Below, in pieces: positions 19,497 through 27,422 of a stretch of 64,000 bases of DNA. Made by a program: the position numbers and the translations under genes. How positions within the stretch are numbered: position 1 is the stretch's first letter; every line of letters begins with the position of its first letter. The notes beneath the pieces were generated by a model. The model saw only the letters and a list, made by a program, of their open reading frames with translations, was not told where the DNA came from and searched no databases. The DNA comes from Actinomycetota bacterium. GTDB lineage: Bacteria > Actinomycetota > Actinomycetes > Propionibacteriales > Propionibacteriaceae. The DNA lies in assembly GCA_020161755.1 (NCBI GenBank), contig JAIUOS010000016.1, positions 1 through 64,000 on the forward strand, in the 5' to 3' direction.

Positions 19497-20888
19497 TCAG
19501 CCCAGGACGGTCAGGTCGATGTCGGCCACGGCCCGGCACAGGTCCTTCAGGTAGCGGGCCGCGTCCGCGCCGTCGATGACCCGGTGGTCGGCGGTCAGCG
19601 AGAAGCCGATCCGCTGCTCGGCGCCGACGGAGCCGTCGGCGTTGATGACCGCGCGCGGGAAGATCGCGTCCACGCCGAGGATGGCGACCTGCGGCACGTT
19701 CAGCAGCGGCGTGAACGACTCGATCCCGAACGCGCCCAGGTTGCTCACCGTGAAGGTGGCGCCGGCGAGCAGGTCGGGGTTGATCGAGCCGCCGATCGCC
19801 TCGTTGGCCAGGGCCTTCGACTGCGCGGAGAACTCGCGCAGCGAGAGCGTGTCGGCGAACCGCAGCGTCGGCACCAGCAGGCCGCGCGGGGTGTCGACGG
19901 CCATCCCGAGGTGGATGGACGCGAACTCCCGCAGCACCCCGTCGGTGAGGTGGGCGTTCACCACCGGGTGTGTGGCCAGCGTCTTCACCGTCGCGTAGCC
20001 GACCAGGTCGCCGATCGTGACCGCGGCCAGTTCGGGGTCGGCCGCGCCCTTGAGCCGCGCGCGCAGCGCCAGCAGTCCGGCGGCCGGGGCGGTCGCGGTG
20101 TACGTCAGCTGGGCGGAGGTGGCCAGGCTGTTCATCATCCGCTCGGCGATCACCTTGCGGATGCCCTTCAGGGGGGTCTCGGTGACCTCGCCCGGGAACT
20201 CGGCCACGGCCCTTCGTGACACCTCGCCGGCGAACTCACCAGGCTCCTCAGGGACCGTGTGCAGGTCGGCGCGGGTGACCCGTCCGCCGATGCCGGTGCC
20301 GGGTGCGCCGGGCACGAAGCCGTCCGCCTCGGCACGGGCACCCGGGGTCAACGCCGCACCGGACGCCATCGCGGCCCGGACGTCACGCTCGATGACCCGT
20401 CCCTGCGGACCGGTCCCGGCCAGCTTGCCGGCCGCGATGCCCTGGGACGCGGCCAGGCCACGCGCCCGCGGGGAGACGCCCTCCCCGGTCCCTGCGGAGC
20501 CGGCGAGGAACGAGCCGGCGTCACGAAGGGCCGCCCCTGACGGTTCGCCGGAGGCGCTTCGGGACGCCTCGCTCGCACCCTGACGAGGCTCCTCAGGGAT
20601 CGTGGTGGGGAGCTCCTCAGGGCCCGTGGTCAAGGACGAGATGTCCTCGCCGGGCTCGCCGACGACGGCGATCGGCTCCTTGACCGGCACGTCGTCGCCT
20701 TCCGCGGCGAGCAGGGCGAGCACCGTCCCGGCGACGCCCGCGGGCACCTCCATCGAGGACTTGTCGGTCTCGATCTCGCACAGCAGGGTGTTGGGTTCGA
20801 CGGTGTTACCGACCGCGACCAGCCAGGTGGTGATCAGGCACGACTCCACCGTGTTGCCAAGCTGTGGCATGACCACTACCTGAGCCAT
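19497..20888 (-). CDS. 2-oxoacid dehydrogenase E2 (dihydrolipoyl acyltransferase) with repeat-built linkers
   Basis: 463 residues. The lipoyl domain (1-80) has its modified Lys43 in IETDKSSMEVP. A linker (about 83-136) leads to the peripheral subunit-binding domain (137-173, VSPRARGLAASQGIAAGKL). A second linker (about 205-235) precedes the catalytic domain, which ends with the active-site LTADHRVIDGADAARYL (HxxxD). It transfers the acyl group from E1 to CoA. Both linkers coincide with palindromic DNA repeats that are read in frame: TVPEEP, TIPEEP and GPEEL are translations of the same repeat end. The gene starts 18 bases after the DeoR stop, with AGGAGAACAACG before the ATG. Confidence 0.93.
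   Translation of the reverse strand: MAQVVVMPQLGNTVESCLITTWLVAVGNTVEPNTLLCEIETDKSSMEVPAGVAGTVLALLAAEGDDVPVKEPIAVVGEPGEDISSLTTGPEELPTTIPEEPRQGASEASRSASGEPSGAALRDAGSFLAGSAGTGEGVSPRARGLAASQGIAAGKLAGTGPQGRVIERDVRAAMASGAALTPGARAEADGFVPGAPGTGIGGRVTRADLHTVPEEPGEFAGEVSRRAVAEFPGEVTETPLKGIRKVIAERMMNSLATSAQLTYTATAPAAGLLALRARLKGAADPELAAVTIGDLVGYATVKTLATHPVVNAHLTDGVLREFASIHLGMAVDTPRGLLVPTLRFADTLSLREFSAQSKALANEAIGGSINPDLLAGATFTVSNLGAFGIESFTPLLNVPQVAILGVDAIFPRAVINADGSVGAEQRIGFSLTADHRVIDGADAARYLKDLCRAVADIDLTVLG
20206..20258 (-). repeat. Palindromic repeat inside E2 coding sequence, copy 1
   Basis: On the minus strand the ends are GGTCCCTGAGGAGC and GTCACGAAGGGCC, the same ends as the intergenic copies at 6307 and 60063. 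It encodes about residues 211-228 of E2, starting TVPEEPGEF. Confidence 0.8.
20487..20630. repeat. Cluster of palindromic repeats inside E2 coding sequence
   Basis: A plus-oriented copy (20487-20532, GGTCCCTGCGGAGC to GTCACGAAGGGCC), a minus-oriented copy (20554-20604) and a half copy (20605-20630, GGGCCCTGAGGAGC on the minus strand). Together they encode about residues 87-134 of E2, between the lipoyl and subunit-binding domains. Confidence 0.78.
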
Positions 20889-20906
20889 TCGTTGTTCTCC
20901 TGGTTC

Positions 20907-21662
20907 CTAGACGAAGCGGGCGCTGACGCCGCTGTTCATGAGGTCGGTGCGGGCGGTGTCGTCCAACCCGGCGTCTGTGATCACGCCGGTGAGGTCGGCC
21001 AGGTCCATGACCCGGACGAAGCCGGCTTTGCCGTACTTGCTGGAATCGGCCACCAGCCAGGACTCCGCGGCCCGGGCGCGCATGGCCTGGATCACTTCCG
21101 CGCCCTCGGAGAAGGCGGTGGTGAGGCCCCGTCCGGCGGTGAAGCCGTCAGTGCCGAAGAAGGCGAGGCGGACGTTGAAGTCCTCGATCGCGCGCAGGGC
21201 GACCGGCCCGACCAGCGATTCGCTGGTGCGGTGGAAGGTGCCGCCGGTGAGCACCACGGTGAGCCCGGGGTGCAGCCGGGCGTGGCGCACGACGAGGGTG
21301 GAGTTGGTGAGGATGCGGACGCCCCGGCGTCCGCCGAGGTGGGCGACGATCTCCGCGCAGGTGGTGCCGGCCTCGATCATCACCAGGTCGTCGTCCTGGA
21401 CGAGCTCGGCGGCGGCGGCGCCGATGCGCTCCTTCTCGCCGGAGTGCTGGAGCTGGCGTTCCAGGACGTTGCGGTAGCCGGTGGCCTCCGCGCCGCCGTG
21501 GGTGCGGGCCAGCAGGCCCCGGTCCTCGAGGTTGCGCAGGTCGGTGCGGACGGTGACCTCGGAGACCCCCAGCTCGCGGGACAGGCTCGCCACCGAGAGG
21601 GAGCCCTCGCGGGCCAGCCGAGCCAGGATCGCGGACTCGCGCTCGACGCGCTCGGTCGCCAT
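20907..21662 (-). CDS. DeoR-family transcriptional regulator
   Basis: 251 residues. The N-terminal DeoR winged helix (RESAILARLAREGSLSVASLSRELGVSEVTVRTDL, then LEDRGLLARTHGGA) is followed by the sugar-phosphate-binding DeoRC domain (IEAGTTCAEIVAHL, ILTNS, LTGGTFHR, FFGTDGF, VADSSKYG). Such proteins repress sugar operons until a phosphorylated sugar binds. The ATG at 21662 with AAAGGA upstream is preferred over the TTG before it. It sits between the alcohol dehydrogenase gene and the E2 gene on the same strand, so it is placed to control either the sugar genes or the dehydrogenase complex. Confidence 0.93.
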   Translation of the reverse strand: MATERVERESAILARLAREGSLSVASLSRELGVSEVTVRTDLRNLEDRGLLARTHGGAEATGYRNVLERQLQHSGEKERIGAAAAELVQDDDLVMIEAGTTCAEIVAHLGGRRGVRILTNSTLVVRHARLHPGLTVVLTGGTFHRTSESLVGPVALRAIEDFNVRLAFFGTDGFTAGRGLTTAFSEGAEVIQAMRARAAESWLVADSSKYGKAGFVRVMDLADLTGVITDAGLDDTARTDLMNSGVSARFV

Positions 21663-21672
21663 CAACCGATCC

Positions 21673-21699
21673 TTTCGATTAGCTTTCGTTTTAGCGTTT
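21673..21699 (-). promoter_or_regulatory. Candidate DeoR operator (direct repeats)
   Basis: On the minus strand GCTAAAACGAAA and GCTAATCGAAA repeat head to tail just upstream of the DeoR gene. GAAA-containing direct repeats are typical of DeoR-family sites, so autoregulation is plausible. Confidence 0.45.
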
Positions 21700-21770
21700 A
21701 TACCGATTCAATCGTAACCTGTTCCCGGCCGGCCGCGCAACCGTCCGTCGGCCGCATCGTCCACACCAGA

Positions 21771-21844
21771 CGCCGAACGCCACCGTTTCGGTCAAACGCT
21801 CCACCCGGTGCGGTGGCGTTTGACCGGAACGGTGGCGTTCGGCG
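21771..21844. repeat. 74-base inverted repeat downstream of the alcohol dehydrogenase gene
   Basis: Arms of 29 bases starting CGCCGAACGCCACCG match with one mismatch and continue as CCACC/GGTGG. It lies 8 bases after the alcohol dehydrogenase stop and may act as its terminator. Its GCCACCG words recall the palindrome at 42284. Confidence 0.75.
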
Positions 21845-21852
21845 GGAGAGGG

Positions 21853-23493
21853 TCAGGACTGGCTGGCGAGCAGGGCCTCCTCGGCGGCCTTCGTCCAGCG
21901 GGCGCCGTCCATGGCGGCGGCGACCTCGGGCAGCACGGACGGCAGGTCCTCCAACCGGGTCAGGCCGAGGTCGGGCAGCATCGGGTAGACCATGATCTTG
22001 CCGCCCGAGGTGCGGTTGTTGACGCTGTCGATGGCGTCGGCGACCCCGGCCATGCCGGTGACCGCCCACAGCGACACGTTGGTGTCCAGCGACCCGTCCT
22101 CGACCTTGGCGAGCATGGTCTTCATGTCCTGGATGCGGGAGCCCGACGTGCCGACCAGATAAATGCCCTTGGTGGCGATCGCGGTCAGGTCGAGCTCGGC
22201 CATCGTGCCGATCGCGAACCCGGCGAACGCGTTCACGATCGCGTCCTCGCTCGCGATGTCCACGGCCTGCGCGATCAGGAACGGCGCGGGCACCATCGCG
22301 GCCACGTAGCTGTAGCCGGCCTCCAGCGGCTCGGTCTTCGAGTTCCGGAACGACGCGGGCACACCGTTGGCCTCGGCCACCGGCGCCACCACGGCCGCCA
22401 GGTGCGCGAGCCGGGCGTCGTCGACGTCCACGGCGTCCATCGAGATCCCGGGGACGCCGCTGACCGCGGTCCGCACGGTGTGCATCAGCCCCATCGGCCC
22501 GGCCGCTCCGACGATCGCGATCCGCTCCCCCTTCCGCAGCTCGCACTGCGCGGGGATGCGGGCGTACCCCTCGGCGGCGTTGCTGCCGGCGGTGCCGGTG
22601 TAGCGGATCAGGTCGTAGTGGACGCGGCCGACGTCGATCTGCACCCGGCGGTCGAACGCGCCGCCGGCCAGCACCACGTCCAGCACGCCGCCGAACGCCA
22701 GGCGCGGGCCGAGCGCCTCGACGACGTCGGCGTCCGTCCCGGCGTAGACGATGTCGTCGAAGGTGCCGTCCAGGTCGTCGACGGACGCGACCGCGGTCGC
22801 CCCCGGCACGACCGCCCGGCCGACGACGGTGATCGAGCCCGGCGCCGAGGCGGCGACCAGCGCGTCCACGCCCTCGACGGCGTCGGCCACCACCAGCAGC
22901 CGGCCGCCCGGCTTCAGCGTCTGCCGCTCACCCCACGCGTACGCGGCCTCCACGCACGCCCAGGGCTCGATCAGCGCCACCGCGGACGCGGACGGGCCCT
23001 CGCTCACCGGGATCAGGAACCGCTCGCCGGTGTCGGGGTCCAGGATCACCCGCTCGTCGAGCACCACGTACTCCTGCAGCGCGCCCTCGAAGTTGTAGCC
23101 GAACGCGGCGTTCGAGCTCGCCGTCGGCAGGTGGCGGTAGTCGGTCTGCACGAGCACCCGCTCCCCCACCCGGTGGCGCTTCACGTCCGCGCCGACCGCG
23201 ACGATGCGTCCCACGGGCTCGTGGCCGGGCACGCCGGCCAGCTCACCGGGCCGGTAGCTCGGGATCTGTGCCAGTTCGGCCGCGCTCAGCCCGCTGAGCA
23301 CCTCGCTCTTGCGCGGGTGGCTGGTGAACGCGTGCAGCAGCTTGGTGTCGGAGAAGCAGACACCGCACGCCTCCGGCTTGAGCAGCACCTGCGTGGGGCC
23401 GAGGTCGTACATCGGCTTGGCCGGGTTGTGCACCACCTCGTCGGCTCCGACGAACTGGATCGCGTGCTGGGTGGCGGGGAACTCCTGGGTCAC
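21853..23493 (-). CDS. Zinc-binding alcohol dehydrogenase-like protein, 546 residues (SorE-like)
   Basis: The N-terminal MDR catalytic domain shows ACGVCFSDTKLLHAF (catalytic zinc cysteine) and GVPGHEPVGRIVAVG (zinc-ligand His-Glu). A nucleotide-binding segment reads ERIAIVGAAGPMGLMH at about residue 335. The protein is about 150 residues longer than ordinary MDR enzymes because of an inserted segment around residues 190-290. The GPMGxMH motif and GGKIMVYP ending resemble L-sorbose-1-phosphate reductases, so a sugar-phosphate or polyol-phosphate substrate is likely. It starts GTG with GAGGAGAATC, 15 bases after the aldolase stop, within the same operon. The exact reaction is not assignable. 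Confidence 0.75.
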   Translation of the reverse strand: MTQEFPATQHAIQFVGADEVVHNPAKPMYDLGPTQVLLKPEACGVCFSDTKLLHAFTSHPRKSEVLSGLSAAELAQIPSYRPGELAGVPGHEPVGRIVAVGADVKRHRVGERVLVQTDYRHLPTASSNAAFGYNFEGALQEYVVLDERVILDPDTGERFLIPVSEGPSASAVALIEPWACVEAAYAWGERQTLKPGGRLLVVADAVEGVDALVAASAPGSITVVGRAVVPGATAVASVDDLDGTFDDIVYAGTDADVVEALGPRLAFGGVLDVVLAGGAFDRRVQIDVGRVHYDLIRYTGTAGSNAAEGYARIPAQCELRKGERIAIVGAAGPMGLMHTVRTAVSGVPGISMDAVDVDDARLAHLAAVVAPVAEANGVPASFRNSKTEPLEAGYSYVAAMVPAPFLIAQAVDIASEDAIVNAFAGFAIGTMAELDLTAIATKGIYLVGTSGSRIQDMKTMLAKVEDGSLDTNVSLWAVTGMAGVADAIDSVNNRTSGGKIMVYPMLPDLGLTRLEDLPSVLPEVAAAMDGARWTKAAEEALLASQS

Positions 23494-23508
23494 GATTCTC
23501 CTCGGGTC

Positions 23509-25554
23509 TCAGTTGAGCATGTTCTGGCCGCCGGTGACCGGCACGGCCTGGCCGGTCTCGTAGGCCTGGTCGACGATGTAGTACACGGCCTTCGCGAGGT
23601 CGGACGGGAGGCAGCCGCGGCCAAGCGGCACCTTCGCCTCGTACGACCGCCGGACGTCCTCGACGGTGGTGGCGCCGGGCACCTTGCCCGCCTTCAGGTA
23701 CTGCACGAACAGGCCCCGCTCGGGGTCGGTCCACAGCGGGCCGTCCAGGTAGTTGCCGGGGCAGATCGCGTTCACCTTGATGCCGTACTCCACGAGTTCG
23801 AGGGCGAAGCTCTGGGTGAGCCCGATGCCGCCGAACTTCGACCCGGAGTAGGCGAAGTTGCGCTTCGACCCCTCCAGGCCCGACTTGGAGTTGATCTCGA
23901 TGATGTCGAACAGCGCGTCCGGACGCGCGGCGTGCTGGGCGGCCATCACCGGGGCCACCGCGCGGACGCCGAGGAAGTACCCCCGGTAGTTCACGTTCGT
24001 GACCAGGTCGAAGTCGGCCACCGGCTGGGTCATCACGCCCTCGGCGCGCAGCACCCCGGCGTTGGAGATGAACACGTCCAGCCCGCCGAAGATGGCCACC
24101 ACCTCGGCGACCGCGTCCAGCTGGGACTGCTCGTCGGACACGTCCACGCGCACCGCGACCGCTCGCCCGGGCCCGTACTGCGCGCTCAGCTCGGCGGCGT
24201 TCCGCGCGGCGAGGTCGACGTTGAGGTCGGCCAGCAACACCTGCGCGCCCTCGGACAGCAGCTCGGTGGTGATGCCCAGCCCGAAGCCCTGCGCGGCGCC
24301 GGTCACCAAGACCACCTTGCCGTTCATCCGGCCCGTCCGGGTGCCGGCGGCGACCGACCGGCGGTAGGCCTCGGCCTCCCAGTTCTCGATGAAGCCGCGC
24401 TCGGCGGCGTCCAGGCAGCGCACGGTGCCGATGCGGTTGGCGTCGCGCGCCACCCGCAGCGCGTCGGTGAACGTGAGCAGCGCGGTCTGCGCGGCGGCCA
24501 GGTCGGCGCCCGCGCCGAAGGCGACCACGCCGGGGACGACCGCGATGACCGGGTCCTTGCCGTGCCGCTCGCGGAAGGCGGCCACGCCCGCGGTGACCGC
24601 GGCGGCGTCCGCGTCGGCGGGCAGCACCAGCGGCAGCGAGCCGGCGTAGACGATCTGGTCGGGGATCAGCGGGCCGTCGGTGAGGATGGCCGCCCCGGCC
24701 GGCGTGACCGTGACCGAACGGACGAGCTCGGACGCGTCGGAGGTGACCACCGCGAGCGCGTCCGGGCCGCCGAGCAGCCCGCGCAGGGTGGGGGCGACCA
24801 CGGCGACCAGGGCGCGGAGCGCGGCCGCGTCCACCGGTGCGGCGGACGGGGCCGGCGTGGCCTCGATCGCGGCGGCGATCGCCCCGGTGAGGCGCTGGGC
24901 CCGTTCGGTGAGCTCGGCCGCGGAGTCGGCGGAGACGATCGTGCCGTGGTTGCCGAGCAGCGTGATGCCGGGGGCCGGACGGCCGGTGCGCGCGGTGTAG
25001 GCGTCGCGGCAGCGTCCGATCTCGCGGGCGAGCGGCACGCCGGGGTCGGTGTAGGGCACCAGCACGGCGTCGTCGCCGAGCAGCCGGGCGACCAGCGCCT
25101 CGGCGTCGGCGTTGCAGGTGAGCGCGTTGGCGACCAGCGGGTGCGTGTGCAGCACGAGCGTGTCGGGGATCAGCGCGTGGAACAGGATCTCGACGCTCGG
25201 ACGGCGTCCGCCCGGGGCGTCGACCAGGGCCTTCGTCGCAGCGGCCACCACCGGGTCCCCGTCTGTTCCTCGGGCCGCTGACGCGCCCCTCGTCAAGACT
25301 CCTTCACCAACATCGGCTGACGCCGCTGTTGGCTCCTCGTCTACCGGCTCGTCGGACGCCAGCGCCTCGAGCAGCACGTCGAGGCGCAGGCCGACCAGGT
25401 CGTCCGCGGTCAGCGTGGCCAGCGGCACGCCGGACGGCTTGATGCGCAGCACCCCGTCCACCTTGACCGAGGCGTTGCCGCCGCCCGCGCGGGAGTACTC
25501 GGGGTCGGCGCCGAAGGCGTTGGCCACCTGGATCAGTTCGTCGACGGGGTTCAC
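23509..25554 (-). CDS. Bifunctional class II aldolase / short-chain dehydrogenase (RhaE-W-like)
   Basis: 681 residues. The aldolase half (1-420) has GGGNASVK, the zinc-binding LHTHPLVANAL and LGNHGTIV. The SDR half (about 425-680) has GKVVLVTGAAQGFGLGI, NAGVLRAEG, the catalytic YSGSKFGGIG (Tyr-x-x-x-Lys) and VTGGQNMLN. Proteins of this build cleave L-rhamnulose or fuculose 1-phosphate to dihydroxyacetone phosphate and L-lactaldehyde and oxidise the aldehyde. That fits the rhamnose and fucose genes 17-20 kb away, which lack their own aldolase. The GTG start overlaps the upstream PHP gene by four bases (GTGA). Residues about 72-99 are an unusual rare-codon insertion. Confidence 0.9.
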   Translation of the reverse strand: MNPVDELIQVANAFGADPEYSRAGGGNASVKVDGVLRIKPSGVPLATLTADDLVGLRLDVLLEALASDEPVDEEPTAASADVGEGVLTRGASAARGTDGDPVVAAATKALVDAPGGRRPSVEILFHALIPDTLVLHTHPLVANALTCNADAEALVARLLGDDAVLVPYTDPGVPLAREIGRCRDAYTARTGRPAPGITLLGNHGTIVSADSAAELTERAQRLTGAIAAAIEATPAPSAAPVDAAALRALVAVVAPTLRGLLGGPDALAVVTSDASELVRSVTVTPAGAAILTDGPLIPDQIVYAGSLPLVLPADADAAAVTAGVAAFRERHGKDPVIAVVPGVVAFGAGADLAAAQTALLTFTDALRVARDANRIGTVRCLDAAERGFIENWEAEAYRRSVAAGTRTGRMNGKVVLVTGAAQGFGLGITTELLSEGAQVLLADLNVDLAARNAAELSAQYGPGRAVAVRVDVSDEQSQLDAVAEVVAIFGGLDVFISNAGVLRAEGVMTQPVADFDLVTNVNYRGYFLGVRAVAPVMAAQHAARPDALFDIIEINSKSGLEGSKRNFAYSGSKFGGIGLTQSFALELVEYGIKVNAICPGNYLDGPLWTDPERGLFVQYLKAGKVPGATTVEDVRRSYEAKVPLGRGCLPSDLAKAVYYIVDQAYETGQAVPVTGGQNMLN
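25258..25341 (-). repeat. Insertion-like segment inside the bifunctional aldolase gene
   Basis: Encodes DEEPTAASADVGEGVLTR and onward, between the helix ending LLEALASDEP and the segment PVVAAATKAL. Codons such as CCA, ACA, GTT, GGA, TTG, AGG and CGA, rare in the rest of the gene, are packed here. GCGTCAGC words recur as partial inverted or direct repeats. I infer an in-frame repeat insertion. Confidence 0.45.
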
Positions 25555-26738
25555 TGCTGCTCCTGCGGGTTGGTGATCAGGCGGGCGCCGAGGGCGACCA
25601 GGTCGGCGACGGCCACGTCGGTGCGGGCGCCGGTGGCGTCCACGTACCCCGGTCGCCCGGCGGCGACCTCGTACTGGTGAGCGGCGACCACGCAGGTACC
25701 TTCCCAGAAGGCGCGGCGGGCGAACTCCGACAGCGGGCCGTCCGCGCAGGCCACCTCGATCGGGATGCGGTCCGGCGTGTTGTGCTCGGTGCCCGCCATC
25801 ACCACGATGCCCGCCGCGGTGAACGCGGCCACGTACGCGTCCACGCAGGCGCCGGTGTTGCGCATCGGGATGAGCTCGGCGGCGTGGATGCCCCGCTCCA
25901 GGAGCTGCGCGGCGAGCCGCTCGGCCGGGTCCTCGAAGGGGCAGACCGGGCTGACGCCGTCGGCCAGCGTCGGGTAGGTCGGGATGCCGCCCATCTCCAG
26001 GACGTAGCGGTACGCGTCGGCGAAGCTCAGCGGCACCTCGGCGACGAAGCCGGGCGTGCCGACCTTGATCAGCCGCGACCGGATCTCCCCCTGCAACACG
26101 CCGGCGTCGTCGAGGTCCACCCCGGACGGGCCGCCGTACGCCTTCGCCAGCACGGACGCGCGCTTCTCGCGCGGCAGTTCGGCCAGCGCGCGCTGGAACG
26201 CCCGGGCCACGTGGCGCTCCTGGAGCGAGACCCACTCGACCGGGACCCCGGCCGACGCAGCCACGTCCGCGGCGACGGACGCCGCGTCCAGCCCGGTGTC
26301 GAGCCCGCACTCGGCGAACCGGGCGGCCAGCCGGTCGACCATCTGCGCGGCGCGCTCGTCGTTGCCGGTGCGGATCGCGGCCGCGATGCGCGCGGCCGCC
26401 TCCGACCTGGGCGCGAACGGCGCGATGCCCTTGCCGCACAGGTACAGCCGGCCGGGGTTGGCCGGGTCGTTGACGCGGACGCCGGCGGCGGCCAGGTCGT
26501 GGTCGAGGGTGATGAACTCCAGCCCGTAGAGCGGCACGATGCCCGCCTGCGTGGCGGCCTCGGCGAAGCGCCCGTAGACCTGCTGGTCGAAGAAGTTGGA
26601 GATGCCCACGGCCAGGGCGCCCTCGGCGGCCGCCGCGCCGACGGCGTCGTCGACCGTGGTGAACGCGGAGAAGTTGGGCGGGACGTGGACGTGGGTGTTG
26701 ACCACGGGGATCCGCTCCCCGGCGTCGGCAGCGATCAT
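25551..26738 (-). CDS. PHP-domain-like metal-dependent hydrolase
   Basis: 395 residues. The N-terminal NTHVHVPPNFSAF supplies the HxH metal motif of PHP/amidohydrolase-like enzymes; later acidic/histidine motifs include GLEFITLDHD and AGTEHNTPDR. No signal peptide, so cytosolic. As first gene of the aldolase operon it may hydrolyse a sugar lactone or phosphoester, but no characterised relative comes to mind. The ATG has only a weak ribosome-binding site. A TGTAACGATTCA operator and a TAGGGT -10-like box lie 47-66 bases upstream, shared in design with the rhamnose genes. Confidence 0.7.
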   Translation of the reverse strand: MIAADAGERIPVVNTHVHVPPNFSAFTTVDDAVGAAAAEGALAVGISNFFDQQVYGRFAEAATQAGIVPLYGLEFITLDHDLAAAGVRVNDPANPGRLYLCGKGIAPFAPRSEAAARIAAAIRTGNDERAAQMVDRLAARFAECGLDTGLDAASVAADVAASAGVPVEWVSLQERHVARAFQRALAELPREKRASVLAKAYGGPSGVDLDDAGVLQGEIRSRLIKVGTPGFVAEVPLSFADAYRYVLEMGGIPTYPTLADGVSPVCPFEDPAERLAAQLLERGIHAAELIPMRNTGACVDAYVAAFTAAGIVVMAGTEHNTPDRIPIEVACADGPLSEFARRAFWEGTCVVAAHQYEVAAGRPGYVDATGARTDVAVADLVALGARLITNPQEQQ

Positions 26739-26784
26739 CGACAGGAACCCGTTCTACGAGGCGGACGGCCGGCACGCCGTCGTT

Positions 26785-26796
26785 TGTAACGATTCA
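26785..26796 (-). promoter_or_regulatory. Operator, rhamnose-type word TGAATCGTTACA
   Basis: Sits directly downstream of TAGGGT (26799-26804, minus strand) before the PHP gene. Matches TGAATCGTTTCA at 43904 and TGAATCGTTCCA at 45680. Confidence 0.6.
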
Positions 26797-26898
26797 AGAC
26801 CCTAGCACCAAACCTCCCAGGGCGACAGCCTCCGCGGCCGGCTCCCGGCGGCAAGCCCTTCGGTCACCGTCCCGCACGCTCGGACGGGCCGCGCAACA

Positions 26899-26910
26899 GA
26901 AATCGATATC
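26899..26910. promoter_or_regulatory. LacI-type operator GAAATCGATATC
   Basis: One of two related sites in the divergent region between the PHP gene and fucU. Confidence 0.5.
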
Positions 26911-26937
26911 AGATTGATCACGATTCGGTGGCGTCAC

Positions 26938-26967
26938 GTGACAAGCATCCCCTACTCTTCCTACGAT
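26938..26967 (+). promoter_or_regulatory. Probable fucU-ABC operon promoter
   Basis: GTGACA (26938-26943), 18 bases, TACGAT (26962-26967). The perfect operator at 26971 lies just downstream. Confidence 0.5.
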
Positions 26968-26970
26968 AGT

Positions 26971-26982
26971 GAAATCGATTTC
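26971..26982 (+). promoter_or_regulatory. LacI-type operator GAAATCGATTTC
   Basis: A perfect palindrome around the expected transcription start of the fucU operon. Related words occur at 36603 and 40427. The LacI protein encoded at 32655 in the same operon is the natural candidate to bind it. Confidence 0.65.
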
Positions 26983-26999
26983 TGGCAAGAGAGGCAACG

Positions 27000-27422
27000 A
27001 TGCTGCTCAACCTGGACCCGGTGCTGACCGGCCGGATGCTGCTGGCCCTCGACGAGATGGGTCACGGCGACGCCGTGGTCATCGCCGATGCGCACTTCAC
27101 GGCGGCCAAGCTGGCGAGGAAGCACCTGATCGATGTGCCCGGGCTCCCGTCCCCCCGCGTGCTCACCGCGATCCGCTCGGTGGTGGTGCCCGACACCTAC
27201 GGCCCGGCCCTCGACCTGATGGCGGCGCCGGACGGCGTCCTGCCCGTGCAGGAGGAGCTGATGGCCGCGGCCGGCCTCGACGTGGCCGCCACCCGCTTCA
27301 TCGAGCGCTTCGCCTTCTACGACCTGGCCGCGGAGGCCGAACTGATCATCCGCACCGGCGAGACCCGCATCTACGGCAACGCCATCTTCCGCAAGGGCGT
27401 GACCCCGGTGGTGTCGGCGTGA
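27000..27422 (+). CDS. fucU: L-fucose mutarotase (RbsD/FucU family)
   Basis: 140 residues. Starts MLLNLDPVLTGRMLLALDEMGHGD, with the family histidine in that segment and the FucU-type ending FYDLAAEAELIIRTGETRIYGN followed by a KG turn. It converts the anomers of L-fucose before isomerisation. The FucU-type ending and the isomerase-like gene at 40.5 kb favour fucose over ribose. The ATG follows GAGAGGCAACG. It overlaps the ABC ATPase gene by four bases (GTGA). Confidence 0.88.
   Translation: MLLNLDPVLTGRMLLALDEMGHGDAVVIADAHFTAAKLARKHLIDVPGLPSPRVLTAIRSVVVPDTYGPALDLMAAPDGVLPVQEELMAAAGLDVAATRFIERFAFYDLAAEAELIIRTGETRIYGNAIFRKGVTPVVSA

Noticed and set aside
21808-25281. An 1157-codon open frame on the plus strand
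   Set aside because: Shadow of the alcohol dehydrogenase and aldolase genes; no recognisable motif.
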